The notes beneath the pieces were generated by a model, which was not told the DNA's origin, made no database searches, and was given only the letters and a program-made list of their open reading frames with translations. From assembly GCA_026416815.1 (NCBI GenBank), contig JAOAEJ010000073.1:1-64000 (forward strand): a DNA stretch of 64,000 nucleotides, written 5' to 3'. Of this stretch, positions 1-8,214 are shown one piece after another; position 1 is the stretch's first letter, and each line of letters begins with the position of its first letter. The DNA is from Clostridia bacterium. Lineage in GTDB: Bacteria > Bacillota > Clostridia > Acetivibrionales > DSM-2933. Both the position numbers and the translations under genes were made by a program.

Positions 1-443
1 TTGATAGAATGATTGTATTCCAGCATATCCATTACCTCTTTATCTTTAGTAAACCTGCGAAGTTCCTATAGATAAATCGGAAATATGTGCTGGAATTTTT
101 ATGTTTTTATCAAAGTTCAATTAGCACAACGAGTTAATTTATTCTTATTCTATATTGTCAGTTCAGCACTTTTTAATCCAGTAGCTTGAATGGAATTCCT
201 TATACGCTTTTGAATTTTGATACCGTTCATGCTTAGTACATGTATCGGACTCCAATATAATATAATTTTTAAAAACTTAGACTATCCATATCCTGCGAGA
301 TGCAATATTAAACGCAAGAAGATAGTTGATATCTCCATACCTGTAAGGAGCAATTAAAAGCTGTATTAAGTTTTATCTTTACTATAAAAGCAGTACTCTG
401 AATTTAGAACCAATCATTCTGCAGGGCACTACCATTTATAGTA
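1..443. other. Gene-free left edge, possibly decayed coding DNA
   Basis: No open reading frame of convincing length with a ribosome binding site is visible here. On the minus strand two short stop-bounded stretches have a protein-like look: about 255-165, ending in residues YWIKKC before a stop, and about 56-1, reading RRFTKDKEVMDMLEYNHSI off the window. They could be remnants of a degraded gene such as a transposase, but I cannot assign a family. AT-rich DNA can give such stretches by chance, so the interpretation is weak. Confidence 0.25.
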
Positions 444-1451
444 TTAACGAAAACACACTGACTTACGAACAATTAACTCTGGATTCAGTAGTACTGTTTC
501 TCCCCTTCTGTCCTGTTCCCACCAGTCCCATATATAACGAAAGGCAGCACGCCCCATTCCAATACCGTCCTGACCTATTGTTGTAAGCGTAGGTTCAGTC
601 CATTCTCCTTGTACAATGTTATCAAAGCCAAGTATAGATATATCGTCCGGTACTCTAATACCTGATTCTTTCAAAGCCTGCATAGCACCTATAGCCATCC
701 AGTCACCCACAGTAAATATTGCTGTAATAGGCGGCTTCATTTTGGCTATCTCCTTACCTATTCTATATCCGCTTTCTTTGCTAAAATCACCAGCATAAAC
801 GTATTGGCTATCATATAATTCCTTTTCCATGAGAAAGTCTTTGTATGCCTTAAAGCGAATATTGGAAACTTCCGATGCATTACATGCCTTCAAAAATCCA
901 ATGTTTTCATGACCCATATCCACTAAATACTGAAGTCCTAGTTGAATTCCATGGGTGTTATCGGAGGTAATTAGCGAAGTGTTTATTCCTTTCAAATCAC
1001 AATCTATAGCTGCAATCGGGATTTCAGATTCTTTTAATTCTCCCAATAAGGGATCATCTATTGTAAGTCCAATGAAAATTGCTCCCTCTACCTTTTTCTG
1101 CCTACACAATTCCATATAGGACTGTTTAACAGTATCTCTAGTTACGGTAAAAAGAAGAATATCATAATTATACCGACTTGCCTCATCGGCGATACCATCC
1201 AAAAACTCAAGTGCCATACTCTCCTTCAAGTGTATATCATGCCTGCATAAAATAAATACACCAACTATTTGGCTGCGATTTAATGACAGACGCCTTGCTA
1301 TAGGATTGGGAGTATAGCCCAACTGTTTCGCAGTTGCCAATATCCTGACTTTTAGCTCTTCTGAAATATCCTTACGATTATTAAAGGCTTTTGATACAGT
1401 TCCAGGTGATACATCCAACCTTTTTGCTAATTCCTTTATTGTAATCGACAC
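444..1451 (-). CDS. LacI-family transcriptional regulator, copy 1
   Basis: A 335-residue LacI/GalR-type repressor. The N-terminal helix-turn-helix (about residues 3-50: IKELAKRLDVSPGTVSKAF, then the hinge ending NPIARRLSLNRSQ) binds DNA, and residues about 60-330 form the periplasmic-binding-protein-like sensor domain that usually senses a sugar. I place the start at the GTG at 1451: an AAGGAG motif lies 8 bases upstream, and this start matches the ATG of the paralogue at 4743. An upstream GTG at 1460 sits on the ribosome binding site. By hand count the two paralogues differ at about 48 of 335 positions (about 86% identity). No sugar-use gene is adjacent, so the target is unknown; operator-like palindromes upstream suggest autoregulation. 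Confidence 0.9.
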   Translation of the reverse strand: MSITIKELAKRLDVSPGTVSKAFNNRKDISEELKVRILATAKQLGYTPNPIARRLSLNRSQIVGVFILCRHDIHLKESMALEFLDGIADEASRYNYDILLFTVTRDTVKQSYMELCRQKKVEGAIFIGLTIDDPLLGELKESEIPIAAIDCDLKGINTSLITSDNTHGIQLGLQYLVDMGHENIGFLKACNASEVSNIRFKAYKDFLMEKELYDSQYVYAGDFSKESGYRIGKEIAKMKPPITAIFTVGDWMAIGAMQALKESGIRVPDDISILGFDNIVQGEWTEPTLTTIGQDGIGMGRAAFRYIWDWWEQDRRGETVLLNPELIVRKSVCFR

Positions 1452-1466
1452 ATGTAACACTCCTTA

Positions 1467-1513
1467 CGAAACCGTTTGCGAATGTTTCAAACAATCATAG
1501 TGTATCGAATTCG
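1467..1513. promoter_or_regulatory. Putative LacI-type operators upstream of copy 1
   Basis: The 14-mer CGAAACCGTTTGCG at 1467-1480 has the imperfect palindrome typical of LacI/GalR operators and is identical to a site at the same place before the second paralogue. A shorter CGAATTCG palindrome lies at 1506-1513. Both are just upstream of the ribosome binding site, a position suited to repression. Binding is inferred. Confidence 0.55.
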
Positions 1514-1601
1514 TAATAGTAAGTCAATGCTTTTTAGATTTTTGACCTTTATATTTCCCAAGAATTGCATTCTACAACTATTCAAGCAGATTACTTTTGG
1601 G

Positions 1602-1629
1602 ACGATACAAAAACAATAAAACGTATCGT
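1602..1629. repeat. Inverted repeat ACGATAC / GTATCGT
   Basis: Perfect 7-bp arms at 1602-1608 and 1623-1629 separated by 14 bases, in the 319-bp gene-free stretch 1452-1770 between the first lacI gene and the response regulator. There is no T-tract after the hairpin on the minus strand, so it is not a clear terminator; it could be a protein-binding site. Apart from this and the operators I see nothing else in the stretch. Confidence 0.35.
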
Positions 1630-1770
1630 ACCTAGAACAGACTGACTATTAGTATGAAATTTAACGCAGTTCAGTTTTGAATTTTAATCAATCGCATTTA
1701 TTTAAGGGGGTACTATAAAATTTAGTCCTTGCTAATTAATTAGCATGTTTGTATACTACTTATGTAAGGA

Positions 1771-2403
1771 TTAATTTTTATAAAAAAGCCCTCTAGACTT
1801 TACTTTTTTGATGGCCTCCCTGGAAGTGGCTGTATTTAACTTCCTGATTATTTGTCGGATTTGGTTTTTTAGTGTATTTTCAGATTTATTTAATTTTATT
1901 TCAAGCTGTGATTTGCTATATCCTTTTTCAAGCAGTCCAAAGAGTTCCCTTTCTGTAGGAGTAAGAGGCTTTAACAATTCCTCCTCCTTTAAACGGGAAA
2001 ACTCCCTTACCAGTATCTCCAAAGGAGAAGTATTGGAATAGGCTGTTCGAATAGCACTTGGGATTTCTCTATAGTTGGTCTTTGAAATATAATTTATTGC
2101 CCCTGCAGTAAAAGCATCGATAATAATTTCCTCCTTATTCAAAGAGGTGAGCATTATAATCTTTGTCTTCTTATACTGGCAGATTTCTAAAGCGGCATAA
2201 ATACCATCATGCTCATTTTCGCTAAGGTTTACATCCATAAGGATAATATCAAGATCAGCTTTAGTAGCTATTTGAACCGCCTCATCCTTGGTCGAAGCTA
2301 TAGCAGTAATAGAGATATCATCTTCTCTCCCTAGAAATTCAACCATGGCACTACTCCATGCAGGGTCATCCTCAACAATCATAACCTTAATTTTGTAGTC
2401 CAT
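1771..2403 (-). CDS. Two-component response regulator, LuxR/NarL-type output
   Basis: A 210-residue response regulator. Residues 1-120 are a receiver domain with acidic pocket D12/D13, phospho-acceptor D57 (in IILMDVNL) and the conserved T/K positions in MLTS and ISKT. Residues about 148-205 hold a LuxR-like helix-turn-helix (LTPTERELFGLLEKGYS, then NTLKNQIRQIIRKLN). The start is the ATG at 2403, 7 bases after AAGGAGG; an in-frame upstream codon at 2421 has no such site. The start overlaps the end of the histidine kinase gene by 17 bases, so the two are translationally coupled partners. The regulated genes are not evident. Confidence 0.88.
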   Translation of the reverse strand: MDYKIKVMIVEDDPAWSSAMVEFLGREDDISITAIASTKDEAVQIATKADLDIILMDVNLSENEHDGIYAALEICQYKKTKIIMLTSLNKEEIIIDAFTAGAINYISKTNYREIPSAIRTAYSNTSPLEILVREFSRLKEEELLKPLTPTERELFGLLEKGYSKSQLEIKLNKSENTLKNQIRQIIRKLNTATSREAIKKVKSRGLFYKN

Positions 2404-3484
2404 AAAAAACCTCCTTAACATCTAAAACTGGTTTTGCACATATAATTTTATCTTTAGGGAAGGTAAGAACCATTGTAGTTCCTATATTTTTTTCGCTAAA
2501 AACATCAATGGATCCGCCGTGAAGCTGCATAATGTTATAACAGTATGATAGGCCCAAACCAAAATTAAGGCTATACTTCTTTGTGGAGAAAAAAGGATCA
2601 AATATGTGGGGCAGGTTTTCTTTTGATATTCCCTTACCACTATCTTCAATAGCTACAACCAGTTTACCATTATTTTTATGTACATGTATTCGTAAATTTC
2701 CAGCAGGGTCCATAGCTTCCAAGGAATTCATCATGATATTTTTCAGGGATTCTGTTAAATGGAGTTTGTCACAAACTATGTCTGCTATGCAATCGTATGC
2801 TATACTTGTTGAAATATTCTTATTTTCAATATATGGTTTTATAGACGCTAGAGTAGAGTCGATGATTTCATTTAAATTATATACCTTCTCTTCAAGAGTA
2901 AAATCCTGAAGCTGTTTCTGAATTTTAGCCATCATCGCCATAAGGTAGTCTGCGGATTCCAGTATAATTCTTGCATTCTCTACTTTGCGTTCGTTAGAGG
3001 ACGTTATATTTTCTGCACACATAGCAATTTTAGCGATTTCATTTTTAATAGCATGATTGAGCATCGAAGTTCCGGATGTAAATGCTCTGTGTGTGCCTTC
3101 TAAACACTGTTTTTCAAACACAAGTTTTATTCCGAAGATTTCATGCTTAAGTATAATATATAGGGACAAAACTACACATGGAACAGCTACAACAATCAGG
3201 GCCAGATTGTTAGGATTAAAATTCTCGCGAACAGTAAAAAAAGTACATATAAGTAGCCCAGTAACAAAAAGTATAGCCGCAAAATTCTTCCTATAATAAT
3301 GAAGAAACCTTTTAAAACTGTTTTCGAAAAACTCAGACGCAGTACTGCCTAATGTTAAAAACTGGCTCAACATACGTGGGTTTAGGACAAATATTACAGA
3401 ATGCAGGTCCGAAACAAGACGCGCGAGGATAATTGGTAAGAAGTGCATCCGGAAACTCATACGGGACTCATCCTTTGTTAACAT
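2387..3484 (-). CDS. Membrane sensor histidine kinase
   Basis: A 365-residue sensor kinase. The N-terminal 60 residues are amphipathic without a known domain; two membrane segments follow (about 68-85 and 93-115). A phospho-acceptor histidine lies in HAIKNE (about H144), and the C-terminal HATPase_c domain shows the N box (NIMMNSLEAM), G1 (EDSGKGIS) and G2 (GLGLSYC) motifs. The HAxKNE-type H box and compact kinase core resemble NtrB-like/Firmicute kinases. The ATG at 3484 is chosen because GGGAG lies 8 bases upstream; two GTG codons at 3490 and 3493 are alternatives. It overlaps and presumably signals to the adjacent response regulator. Confidence 0.87.
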   Translation of the reverse strand: MLTKDESRMSFRMHFLPIILARLVSDLHSVIFVLNPRMLSQFLTLGSTASEFFENSFKRFLHYYRKNFAAILFVTGLLICTFFTVRENFNPNNLALIVVAVPCVVLSLYIILKHEIFGIKLVFEKQCLEGTHRAFTSGTSMLNHAIKNEIAKIAMCAENITSSNERKVENARIILESADYLMAMMAKIQKQLQDFTLEEKVYNLNEIIDSTLASIKPYIENKNISTSIAYDCIADIVCDKLHLTESLKNIMMNSLEAMDPAGNLRIHVHKNNGKLVVAIEDSGKGISKENLPHIFDPFFSTKKYSLNFGLGLSYCYNIMQLHGGSIDVFSEKNIGTTMVLTFPKDKIICAKPVLDVKEVFYGLQN

Positions 3485-3584
3485 AAACACCACTCCCTCA
3501 AACTATTTTATCTAATCTATATAAGGTGTAAGTCCTCAGACAGGAAGTACAAACACTACCGAAATAATTACATTATAAGATAAC

Positions 3585-3703
3585 TATATAAATTGCAAAA
3601 AAGAATCTACAACGAAGTTCTCCCTAAATCTTTTTTGCAATTTGTTACCTTAAGTTATACTGCGATAATCAAATTTTTCCTTGTAATATCATTATCGCAA
3701 TTT
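3585..3703. repeat. Structured dispersed repeat, copy A (full length)
   Basis: A 119-bp element with two hairpins. Hairpin 1 has perfect 15-bp arms, AAATTGCAAAAAAGA at 3590-3604 and its complement at 3629-3643. Hairpin 2 has 9-bp arms TGCGATAAT at 3661-3669 and ATTATCGCA at 3691-3699. The ends carry AAATTGC and GCAATTT as terminal inverted repeats. A near-identical full copy occurs at 29176-29300 and a partial copy at 4876-4937. It lies 29 bases after the stop of the second lacI gene. Confidence 0.85.
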
Positions 3704-3732
3704 AAATAAACATGACGATACTAAACTTAGTT

Positions 3733-4743
3733 TTAGCAGCAGAAACCTACCGATTTACGAACTATTAATTCCGGATTTAGAAGCACTGTTTGTTCAGTAT
3801 TAATTTGCTCCCACCAGTTCCATATGGAGCGAAAAGCAGCACGCCCCATTCCAATGCCGTCCTGACCTATTGTTGTAAGCGCTGGTTCAGTCCATTCTCC
3901 TTGTACAATATTATCAAAGCCAACTACAGATATATCCTCCGGTACTCTAATACCTAATTCTTTCAAAGCCTGCATAGCACCTATAGCCATCCAGTCACAC
4001 GCTGCAAATATTGCTGTTAGGGGCGGCTTCCTTAGGGCTATCTCCTTACCTATTCTATATCCGCTTTCTCTACTAAAGTCACCTTCATAGACGTATTGGC
4101 TCTCATATAATCCCTTCTGCATGAGAAAGTCTTTGTATGCCTTGAAGCGAATATTCGAAACTTCCGATGCGTTACATGCCTTTAAAAACCCGATATTGCT
4201 ATGTCCCATATCTATTAAATACTGAAGACCTAGCTGAATTCCATAGGTATTATCCGAGCTGATGAGAGGGGTATTCCTTCCTTTCAGATCACAATCTATG
4301 GCTACAATCGGTATATCAGTTTCCTTTAGTTCTACTATCAATGGATCATCAATTGTAAGTCCAATAAAAATCGCCCCTCCAATCTTTTTCTGCCTGCACA
4401 ATTCCATATAAGACTGCTTTACGGTATTCCTTGTAACTGTGAAAAGTAGAATGTCGTAATTATACCGACTTGCCTCATCTGCAATCCCGTCTAAAAACTG
4501 AAGTGCCATACTTTCTTGTAGCTGGATATCATGTCTGCTTAGTATAAATACTCCGACCATTTGACTGCGATTTAATGACAGGCGCCGTGCTATAGGATTT
4601 GGGGTATAGCCTAATTCCTTTGCAGTTGCCAATATCCTGGTCTTCAGCCCTTCCGAGATATCCTTACGGTTATTAAAGGCTTTTGATACAGTCCCAGGTG
4701 ATACATCTAATCTTTTTGCTAATTCCTTTATGGTAATCGACAT
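3733..4743 (-). CDS. LacI-family transcriptional regulator, copy 2
   Basis: A 336-residue LacI/GalR repressor, about 86% identical by hand count to the copy at 444-1451. The helix-turn-helix (residues 3-25) differs at no position within the recognition region TVSKAFNNRKDIS, so both copies likely bind the same operator sequence. Differences cluster in the sensor domain (for example residues 116-175 and 240-262), which would allow different effectors. The ATG at 4743 follows an AGGAG motif by 8 bases. It lies upstream of the two-component pair on the same strand, and is bracketed by two copies of the structured repeat. Two palindromic operators upstream suggest autoregulation or cross-regulation with the other copy. 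Confidence 0.9.
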   Translation of the reverse strand: MSITIKELAKRLDVSPGTVSKAFNNRKDISEGLKTRILATAKELGYTPNPIARRLSLNRSQMVGVFILSRHDIQLQESMALQFLDGIADEASRYNYDILLFTVTRNTVKQSYMELCRQKKIGGAIFIGLTIDDPLIVELKETDIPIVAIDCDLKGRNTPLISSDNTYGIQLGLQYLIDMGHSNIGFLKACNASEVSNIRFKAYKDFLMQKGLYESQYVYEGDFSRESGYRIGKEIALRKPPLTAIFAACDWMAIGAMQALKELGIRVPEDISVVGFDNIVQGEWTEPALTTIGQDGIGMGRAAFRSIWNWWEQINTEQTVLLNPELIVRKSVGFCC

Positions 4744-4758
4744 ATGTACTACTCCTCA

Positions 4759-4802
4759 CGAAACCGTTTGCGTATATTTATAGTATACCGAAATCGTTTT
4801 CG
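4759..4802. promoter_or_regulatory. Two LacI-type operators upstream of copy 2
   Basis: CGAAACCGTTTGCG at 4759-4772 and CGAAATCGTTTTCG at 4789-4802 are palindromic 14-mers with centres exactly 30 bp apart, roughly three helical turns, so both face the same side of the DNA. The first is identical to the site before copy 1. Assignment as operators is by resemblance to LacI/GalR half-sites around a central CG. Confidence 0.6.
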
Positions 4803-4875
4803 AGAGTCAATATCTTTTAGCAGTAAAATCACAAATAATCAATATTTGACATGTCGTTATATTATTCTACATGAT

Positions 4876-4937
4876 AATTGTAAAAAAGAATCTACAACGA
4901 AGTTCTCCCTAAATCTTTTTTGCAATTTGTTACCTTA
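4876..4937. repeat. Structured dispersed repeat, copy B (hairpin 1 only)
   Basis: This copy holds only the first half of the element: arms AATTGTAAAAAAGA at 4876-4889 and its near complement ending at 4928, the same loop sequence as copy A, and the following GTTACCTTA. After 4937 it diverges into unrelated CCGG-containing sequence. It is in the same orientation as copies A and C and lies about 130 bp upstream of the second lacI gene, inside the 428-bp gene-free stretch 4744-5171. Confidence 0.8.
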
Positions 4938-4990
4938 CTTATCCGGTAATGCCGGGTCCACTTCACATAGCTACTGCCTGCCCTAATATT

Positions 4991-5011
4991 AAATGCCGGA
5001 ATGGCATTTTT
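4991..5011. terminator. Hairpin, possible terminator
   Basis: Stem AAATGCC / GGCATTT at 4991-4997 and 5003-5009 with a 5-base loop, followed by TTAAAAAA. No plus-strand gene lies directly upstream, so what it would terminate is unclear; it may be a remnant or end a short untranslated transcript. Confidence 0.35.
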
Positions 5012-5171
5012 AAAAAATCCTTATGAAAGGGTCTTGGCAATAAATGGGTTCAGCTTTTGTCGTAACTGCCAGATATACTGTGGTTGAAATAGTACGTTGT
5101 TTTTGTTACAATTTGAGTTAATTAAACTATTAATCTTAGTTGTTATTAAGGCATTTCTCGGGGGAATTCTT

Positions 5172-6197
5172 ATGAATGAAGCACCTGTTATAGTAAAAGA
5201 TTTTTTAAGTTATATGGAGACCATTAAAGGTAAGTCCAAGAATACTATAAAAGAATATTTCTATGACTTACGTATGTTCTTCAGATTTATTAAGACTAGC
5301 AAAAATGCAATAGATAAGGAAACTGATTTTGAGCAAATTGATATCTCTGATATGACTATAGACGATATGAAGTCGGTTACCCTAAGCGACCTTTATAACT
5401 ATATGTCTTTTGTCAGCCGTGAGCGGGATAACACATCAAGTTCCCGTGCAAGAAAAGTTGCCAGTATAAAGTCCTTCTTTAATTATATAACTAACAAGGC
5501 CAAGCTGCTGGAATACAATCCTGCCAATGAACTTGAGTCGCCGAAAATTGTAAAACGCTTACCCAAATACTTAAATATTGATGAGAGCAAGAAGCTGCTG
5601 GAATCCATAGAAGGCGAACATAAGGAAAGAGACTATGCAATCATAACTCTTTTTTTAAACTGTGGACTTAGGCTATCGGAGTTGGTAAGTATTAATATTA
5701 ATAAAATTAAGAATGATACATTAAGCGTTATAGGAAAAGGAGATAAAGAACGTACCATATACCTTAATAACGCCTGCAAAGCTGCTATAAAGGCATACCT
5801 GGAAGTGCGCCCCAGAGATGGCGTAAAGGATAAAAATGCCTTATTTCTAAGTGAGCGCAAACAAAGAATAAGTAATAAAACTGTACAGCACATCGTAAAG
5901 AAGTACATTAAGCTTTCGGGACTTGACCCGGAAAGGTATTCGACACATAAGCTGAGGCATACTGCCGCAACCCTTATGTATAAGCATGGCAAAGTCGATA
6001 TAAGAGCTTTACAGGAAATCCTCGGACACGAAAGCATTTCGACAACTGAAATCTATACACACATAGATAACCAACAGCTTAAAAATGCGATTGACAGTAA
6101 TCCCTTAAGTAATATAACCCAAAACAGCAGTAGAAAAAGCGAACCACATGATTTACAAGAGCAATCTCAAGATGATGAGGTGGAGAAAGCTAAATAG
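5172..6197 (+). CDS. Tyrosine recombinase, XerC/XerD-like
   Basis: A 341-residue site-specific recombinase with an N-terminal SAM-like DNA-binding domain (about 5-115) and C-terminal catalytic domain (about 130-305). All catalytic residues are present: R167 in CGLRLSE, K189 in VIGKGDKER, H259 and R262 in THKLRHTAA, H286 in LGHES and nucleophile Y295 in IYTHID. Length is slightly above the about 300-residue Xer norm because of a polar tail after residue 310. The ATG at 5172 follows GGGGGAA; an earlier in-frame start at 5097 would add a spurious hydrophobic leader. It is monocistronic with no phage genes nearby, so a chromosomal Xer role is more likely than an integrase, though substrates cannot be told. 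Confidence 0.88.
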   Translation: MNEAPVIVKDFLSYMETIKGKSKNTIKEYFYDLRMFFRFIKTSKNAIDKETDFEQIDISDMTIDDMKSVTLSDLYNYMSFVSRERDNTSSSRARKVASIKSFFNYITNKAKLLEYNPANELESPKIVKRLPKYLNIDESKKLLESIEGEHKERDYAIITLFLNCGLRLSELVSININKIKNDTLSVIGKGDKERTIYLNNACKAAIKAYLEVRPRDGVKDKNALFLSERKQRISNKTVQHIVKKYIKLSGLDPERYSTHKLRHTAATLMYKHGKVDIRALQEILGHESISTTEIYTHIDNQQLKNAIDSNPLSNITQNSSRKSEPHDLQEQSQDDEVEKAK

Positions 6198-6245
6198 TAC
6201 CGTTTCTACAAAAAAATAAAAAATATTTTTATAACATCACTTTAT

Positions 6246-6275
6246 TTGACAGAAAATGTTCGTATATTATATAAT
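6246..6275 (+). promoter_or_regulatory. Consensus sigma-A promoter
   Basis: TTGACA at 6246-6251 and TATAAT at 6270-6275 with an 18-bp spacer, upstream of the LCP gene at 6403. Both hexamers match consensus exactly. Confidence 0.7.
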
Positions 6276-6302
6276 AACTTAGTTAATACTTATACGTTAT
6301 AT

Positions 6303-6330
6303 AAAAGTGCTTGGATACCCAAGCGCTTTT
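6303..6330 (+). terminator. Leader hairpin between promoter and LCP gene
   Basis: A 12-bp stem, AAAAGTGCTTGG at 6303-6314 with CCAAGCGCTTTT at 6319-6330 (one G-T pair) and a 4-base loop. It ends in four T residues, giving a terminator-like shape about 25 bases after the predicted start of transcription. It could end the upstream recombinase transcript or attenuate the downstream one. Confidence 0.55.
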
Positions 6331-6402
6331 AATATGATTTAATTACACAATGAAATGTTAATAGAAATAAACTGACTATGTTAATTCGGGGATGAAAATT
6401 AT

Positions 6403-7530
6403 ATGAATACGAGAAAATTTTATTTGATTATAACTATAGCTGTTTCCATATTTTTATTTTTAGCCGGTGTATTTATGCTATATTCTCTTAATATTATAAA
6501 GGTAGATAATGCAAGCCCTCTTGCTAAAATATTAGATCCTTTTATTCCTGCAACTGAACCGGTAAATATTTTAGTTTTAGGCGGAGATAAAGTAGCAAAG
6601 AATACCGACACCATGATGCTGGTAAATTTCAACCCATCAACAGCGAAGCTGAGTATATTATCTATTCCCAGAGACACTAAAACTAAAATAAAAGGACATG
6701 GTACTCAGAAAATAAATGCTGCATTCCCGTTCGGAGGACCGGAGCTCGCCTTAACTACTGTAAGCGACCTACTTGATGTTAAAATAAAATACTATGTATA
6801 TGTTGATACTTCTGCTTTCAGGAAGATAATTGATGAACTGGACGGGGTTGATTTCTATGTACCAGTTGACATGGATTATGATGATCCTGCACAGAATCTA
6901 CATATTCACTTGAAAAAAGGTCAGCAAAAATTATACGGTGCCCAAGCCGAACAGTTTATGAGATTCAGACAGCCTAACAATCATAATTATAAGAAAAACG
7001 GTATGATAAACTTTTACGACGGCAGTGATTTGAAGAGGATAGATGCACAGCAGAACTTTATTAAAGAATTAATTAAGCAGAAAGCTAATATATATTATAT
7101 AACTAAATTGAATAGTATTCTTGGTATAGTTTTCAATAATATTGAAACTAATATTGGGTTGGATCAAGCTCTAAAACTCTCTCGAAACATCAGTCAACTG
7201 GATTCAAGCTCAATTAATATGTTCAAGCTGCCGGGGGACGATAAGAAAGAATCCTATGGCTGGTATTATGTTCATGACAAAGAAAAAACTCAGGAAATAA
7301 TACAACAAAACTTTATTTCTAATGAAGAATTTGGTAAAATAGAAGACGTTAAAAAAGTTAGTAACGACGACGATGAGGACTATGATAATTCTAAGATTAA
7401 AAGTAGTACCAAGTCGAATAAGGATACTAAAAAGACCAATCCAAGTAATACAACAAAAGATAACTTTACTAAAAATAATCCTTCAAATGCTGAGACATCA
7501 ATTAAGGGGACAACAAAGCCTAACCCCTAA
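6403..7530 (+). CDS. LytR-CpsA-Psr (LCP) family cell-wall ligase
   Basis: A 375-residue membrane-anchored extracellular protein. LCP enzymes transfer undecaprenyl-linked glycopolymers such as teichoic acids to peptidoglycan. One membrane segment spans about residues 7-30; the LCP domain occupies about 50-225 with NILVLGGDK, NTDTMMLV and the key arginine motif SIPRDTK, then MRFRQPN and DLKRIDAQQNFI. The last 60 residues are low-complexity Lys/Asn/Ser/Thr, probably a wall-embedded linker. The ATG at 6403 follows GGGGATG. The DedA gene begins 13 bases downstream, so the two are probably cotranscribed. The exact polymer is not known. Confidence 0.88.
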   Translation: MNTRKFYLIITIAVSIFLFLAGVFMLYSLNIIKVDNASPLAKILDPFIPATEPVNILVLGGDKVAKNTDTMMLVNFNPSTAKLSILSIPRDTKTKIKGHGTQKINAAFPFGGPELALTTVSDLLDVKIKYYVYVDTSAFRKIIDELDGVDFYVPVDMDYDDPAQNLHIHLKKGQQKLYGAQAEQFMRFRQPNNHNYKKNGMINFYDGSDLKRIDAQQNFIKELIKQKANIYYITKLNSILGIVFNNIETNIGLDQALKLSRNISQLDSSSINMFKLPGDDKKESYGWYYVHDKEKTQEIIQQNFISNEEFGKIEDVKKVSNDDDEDYDNSKIKSSTKSNKDTKKTNPSNTTKDNFTKNNPSNAETSIKGTTKPNP

Positions 7531-7543
7531 AAGGAGTTTTTAG

Positions 7544-8173
7544 ATGGGTGCGTATATTGAGCATATCTTTAATATTGTAAGAGAGATAATCAATTTCCTC
7601 GGTTACTGGGGCATAGGCGGAGGTATGATGTTAGAAAGCGCATGTATACCTCTCCCGAGTGAAGTAGTACTACCGCTGGGTGGTTTTATGGCAGCAGACG
7701 GATCGGTAACTCTTCTTGGTGCAAATATAGCTGCTAATGTAGGAAGTATGATAGGCTCCTTCCTTGCTTATATAGTGGGCTATTACGGAGGAAGGCCTTT
7801 TATTCTGAAATACGGAAAATACTTTTTTGTATCGGAAAAGCATTTTTATCATGCGGAAAGAACCTTCAACAAATATGGGGTTGCTGCGGTATTCTTCGGA
7901 AGGCTTTTACCGGTTGTCAGAACCTTCATATCGCTCCCGGCTGGAATTGCTAAGATGAACCTGAGTAAGTTTCTTCTTTACTCACTTATCGGTATGATTC
8001 CGTGGAACTTTATACTCATATACTTAGGTTATAGATTCGGACAGGAATACGAAACAATAGTAAGGCCGATATTCCATAAGTTTGAATATGTTGTTATAGG
8101 TGCTTTTGCAGTAATAATACTTTATTTTGTCTATAAGCAGTTTTCTTCAAATAAGAAAAAAGAGGCGGTATAA
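7544..8173 (+). CDS. DedA/SNARE-associated-type membrane protein
   Basis: A 209-residue polytopic membrane protein of the DedA family, members of which flip undecaprenyl phosphate or phospholipids. Family signatures are visible: ESACIPLPSEVVLPLGGF near residue 30, FGRLLPVVRTFISLPAG near 125 and MIPWNFILIYLGYRFG near 160. A re-entrant segment and about four membrane helices fit its length. The start follows AAAGGAG. It is directly downstream of an LCP ligase, which uses undecaprenyl-linked substrates, so recycling of lipid carrier is a reasonable linked role, by inference. Confidence 0.88.
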   Translation: MGAYIEHIFNIVREIINFLGYWGIGGGMMLESACIPLPSEVVLPLGGFMAADGSVTLLGANIAANVGSMIGSFLAYIVGYYGGRPFILKYGKYFFVSEKHFYHAERTFNKYGVAAVFFGRLLPVVRTFISLPAGIAKMNLSKFLLYSLIGMIPWNFILIYLGYRFGQEYETIVRPIFHKFEYVVIGAFAVIILYFVYKQFSSNKKKEAV

Positions 8174-8187
8174 TTATACTGCCTCTT
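8160..8187. terminator. Bidirectional terminator
   Basis: A 14-bp stem without a loop, 8160-8173 with 8174-8187 (AAGAGGC...GCCTCTT, one G-T pair), overlapping the stop codon of the DedA gene and lying before the convergent HAD gene end at 8215. Confidence 0.75.
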
Positions 8188-8214
8188 CCCTATTTTATAA
8201 ATGTTATTCTCCAC

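Noticed and set aside
1602-1629. Inverted repeat as a terminator for the response regulator
   Set aside because: The sequence after the stem on the minus strand is CCCAAAA rather than a T-tract, and it is about 140 bases past the stop.
5097-5171. Upstream start for the Xer-like recombinase
   Set aside because: It would add a hydrophobic leader with no ribosome binding site, whereas ATG 5172 follows GGGGGAA.
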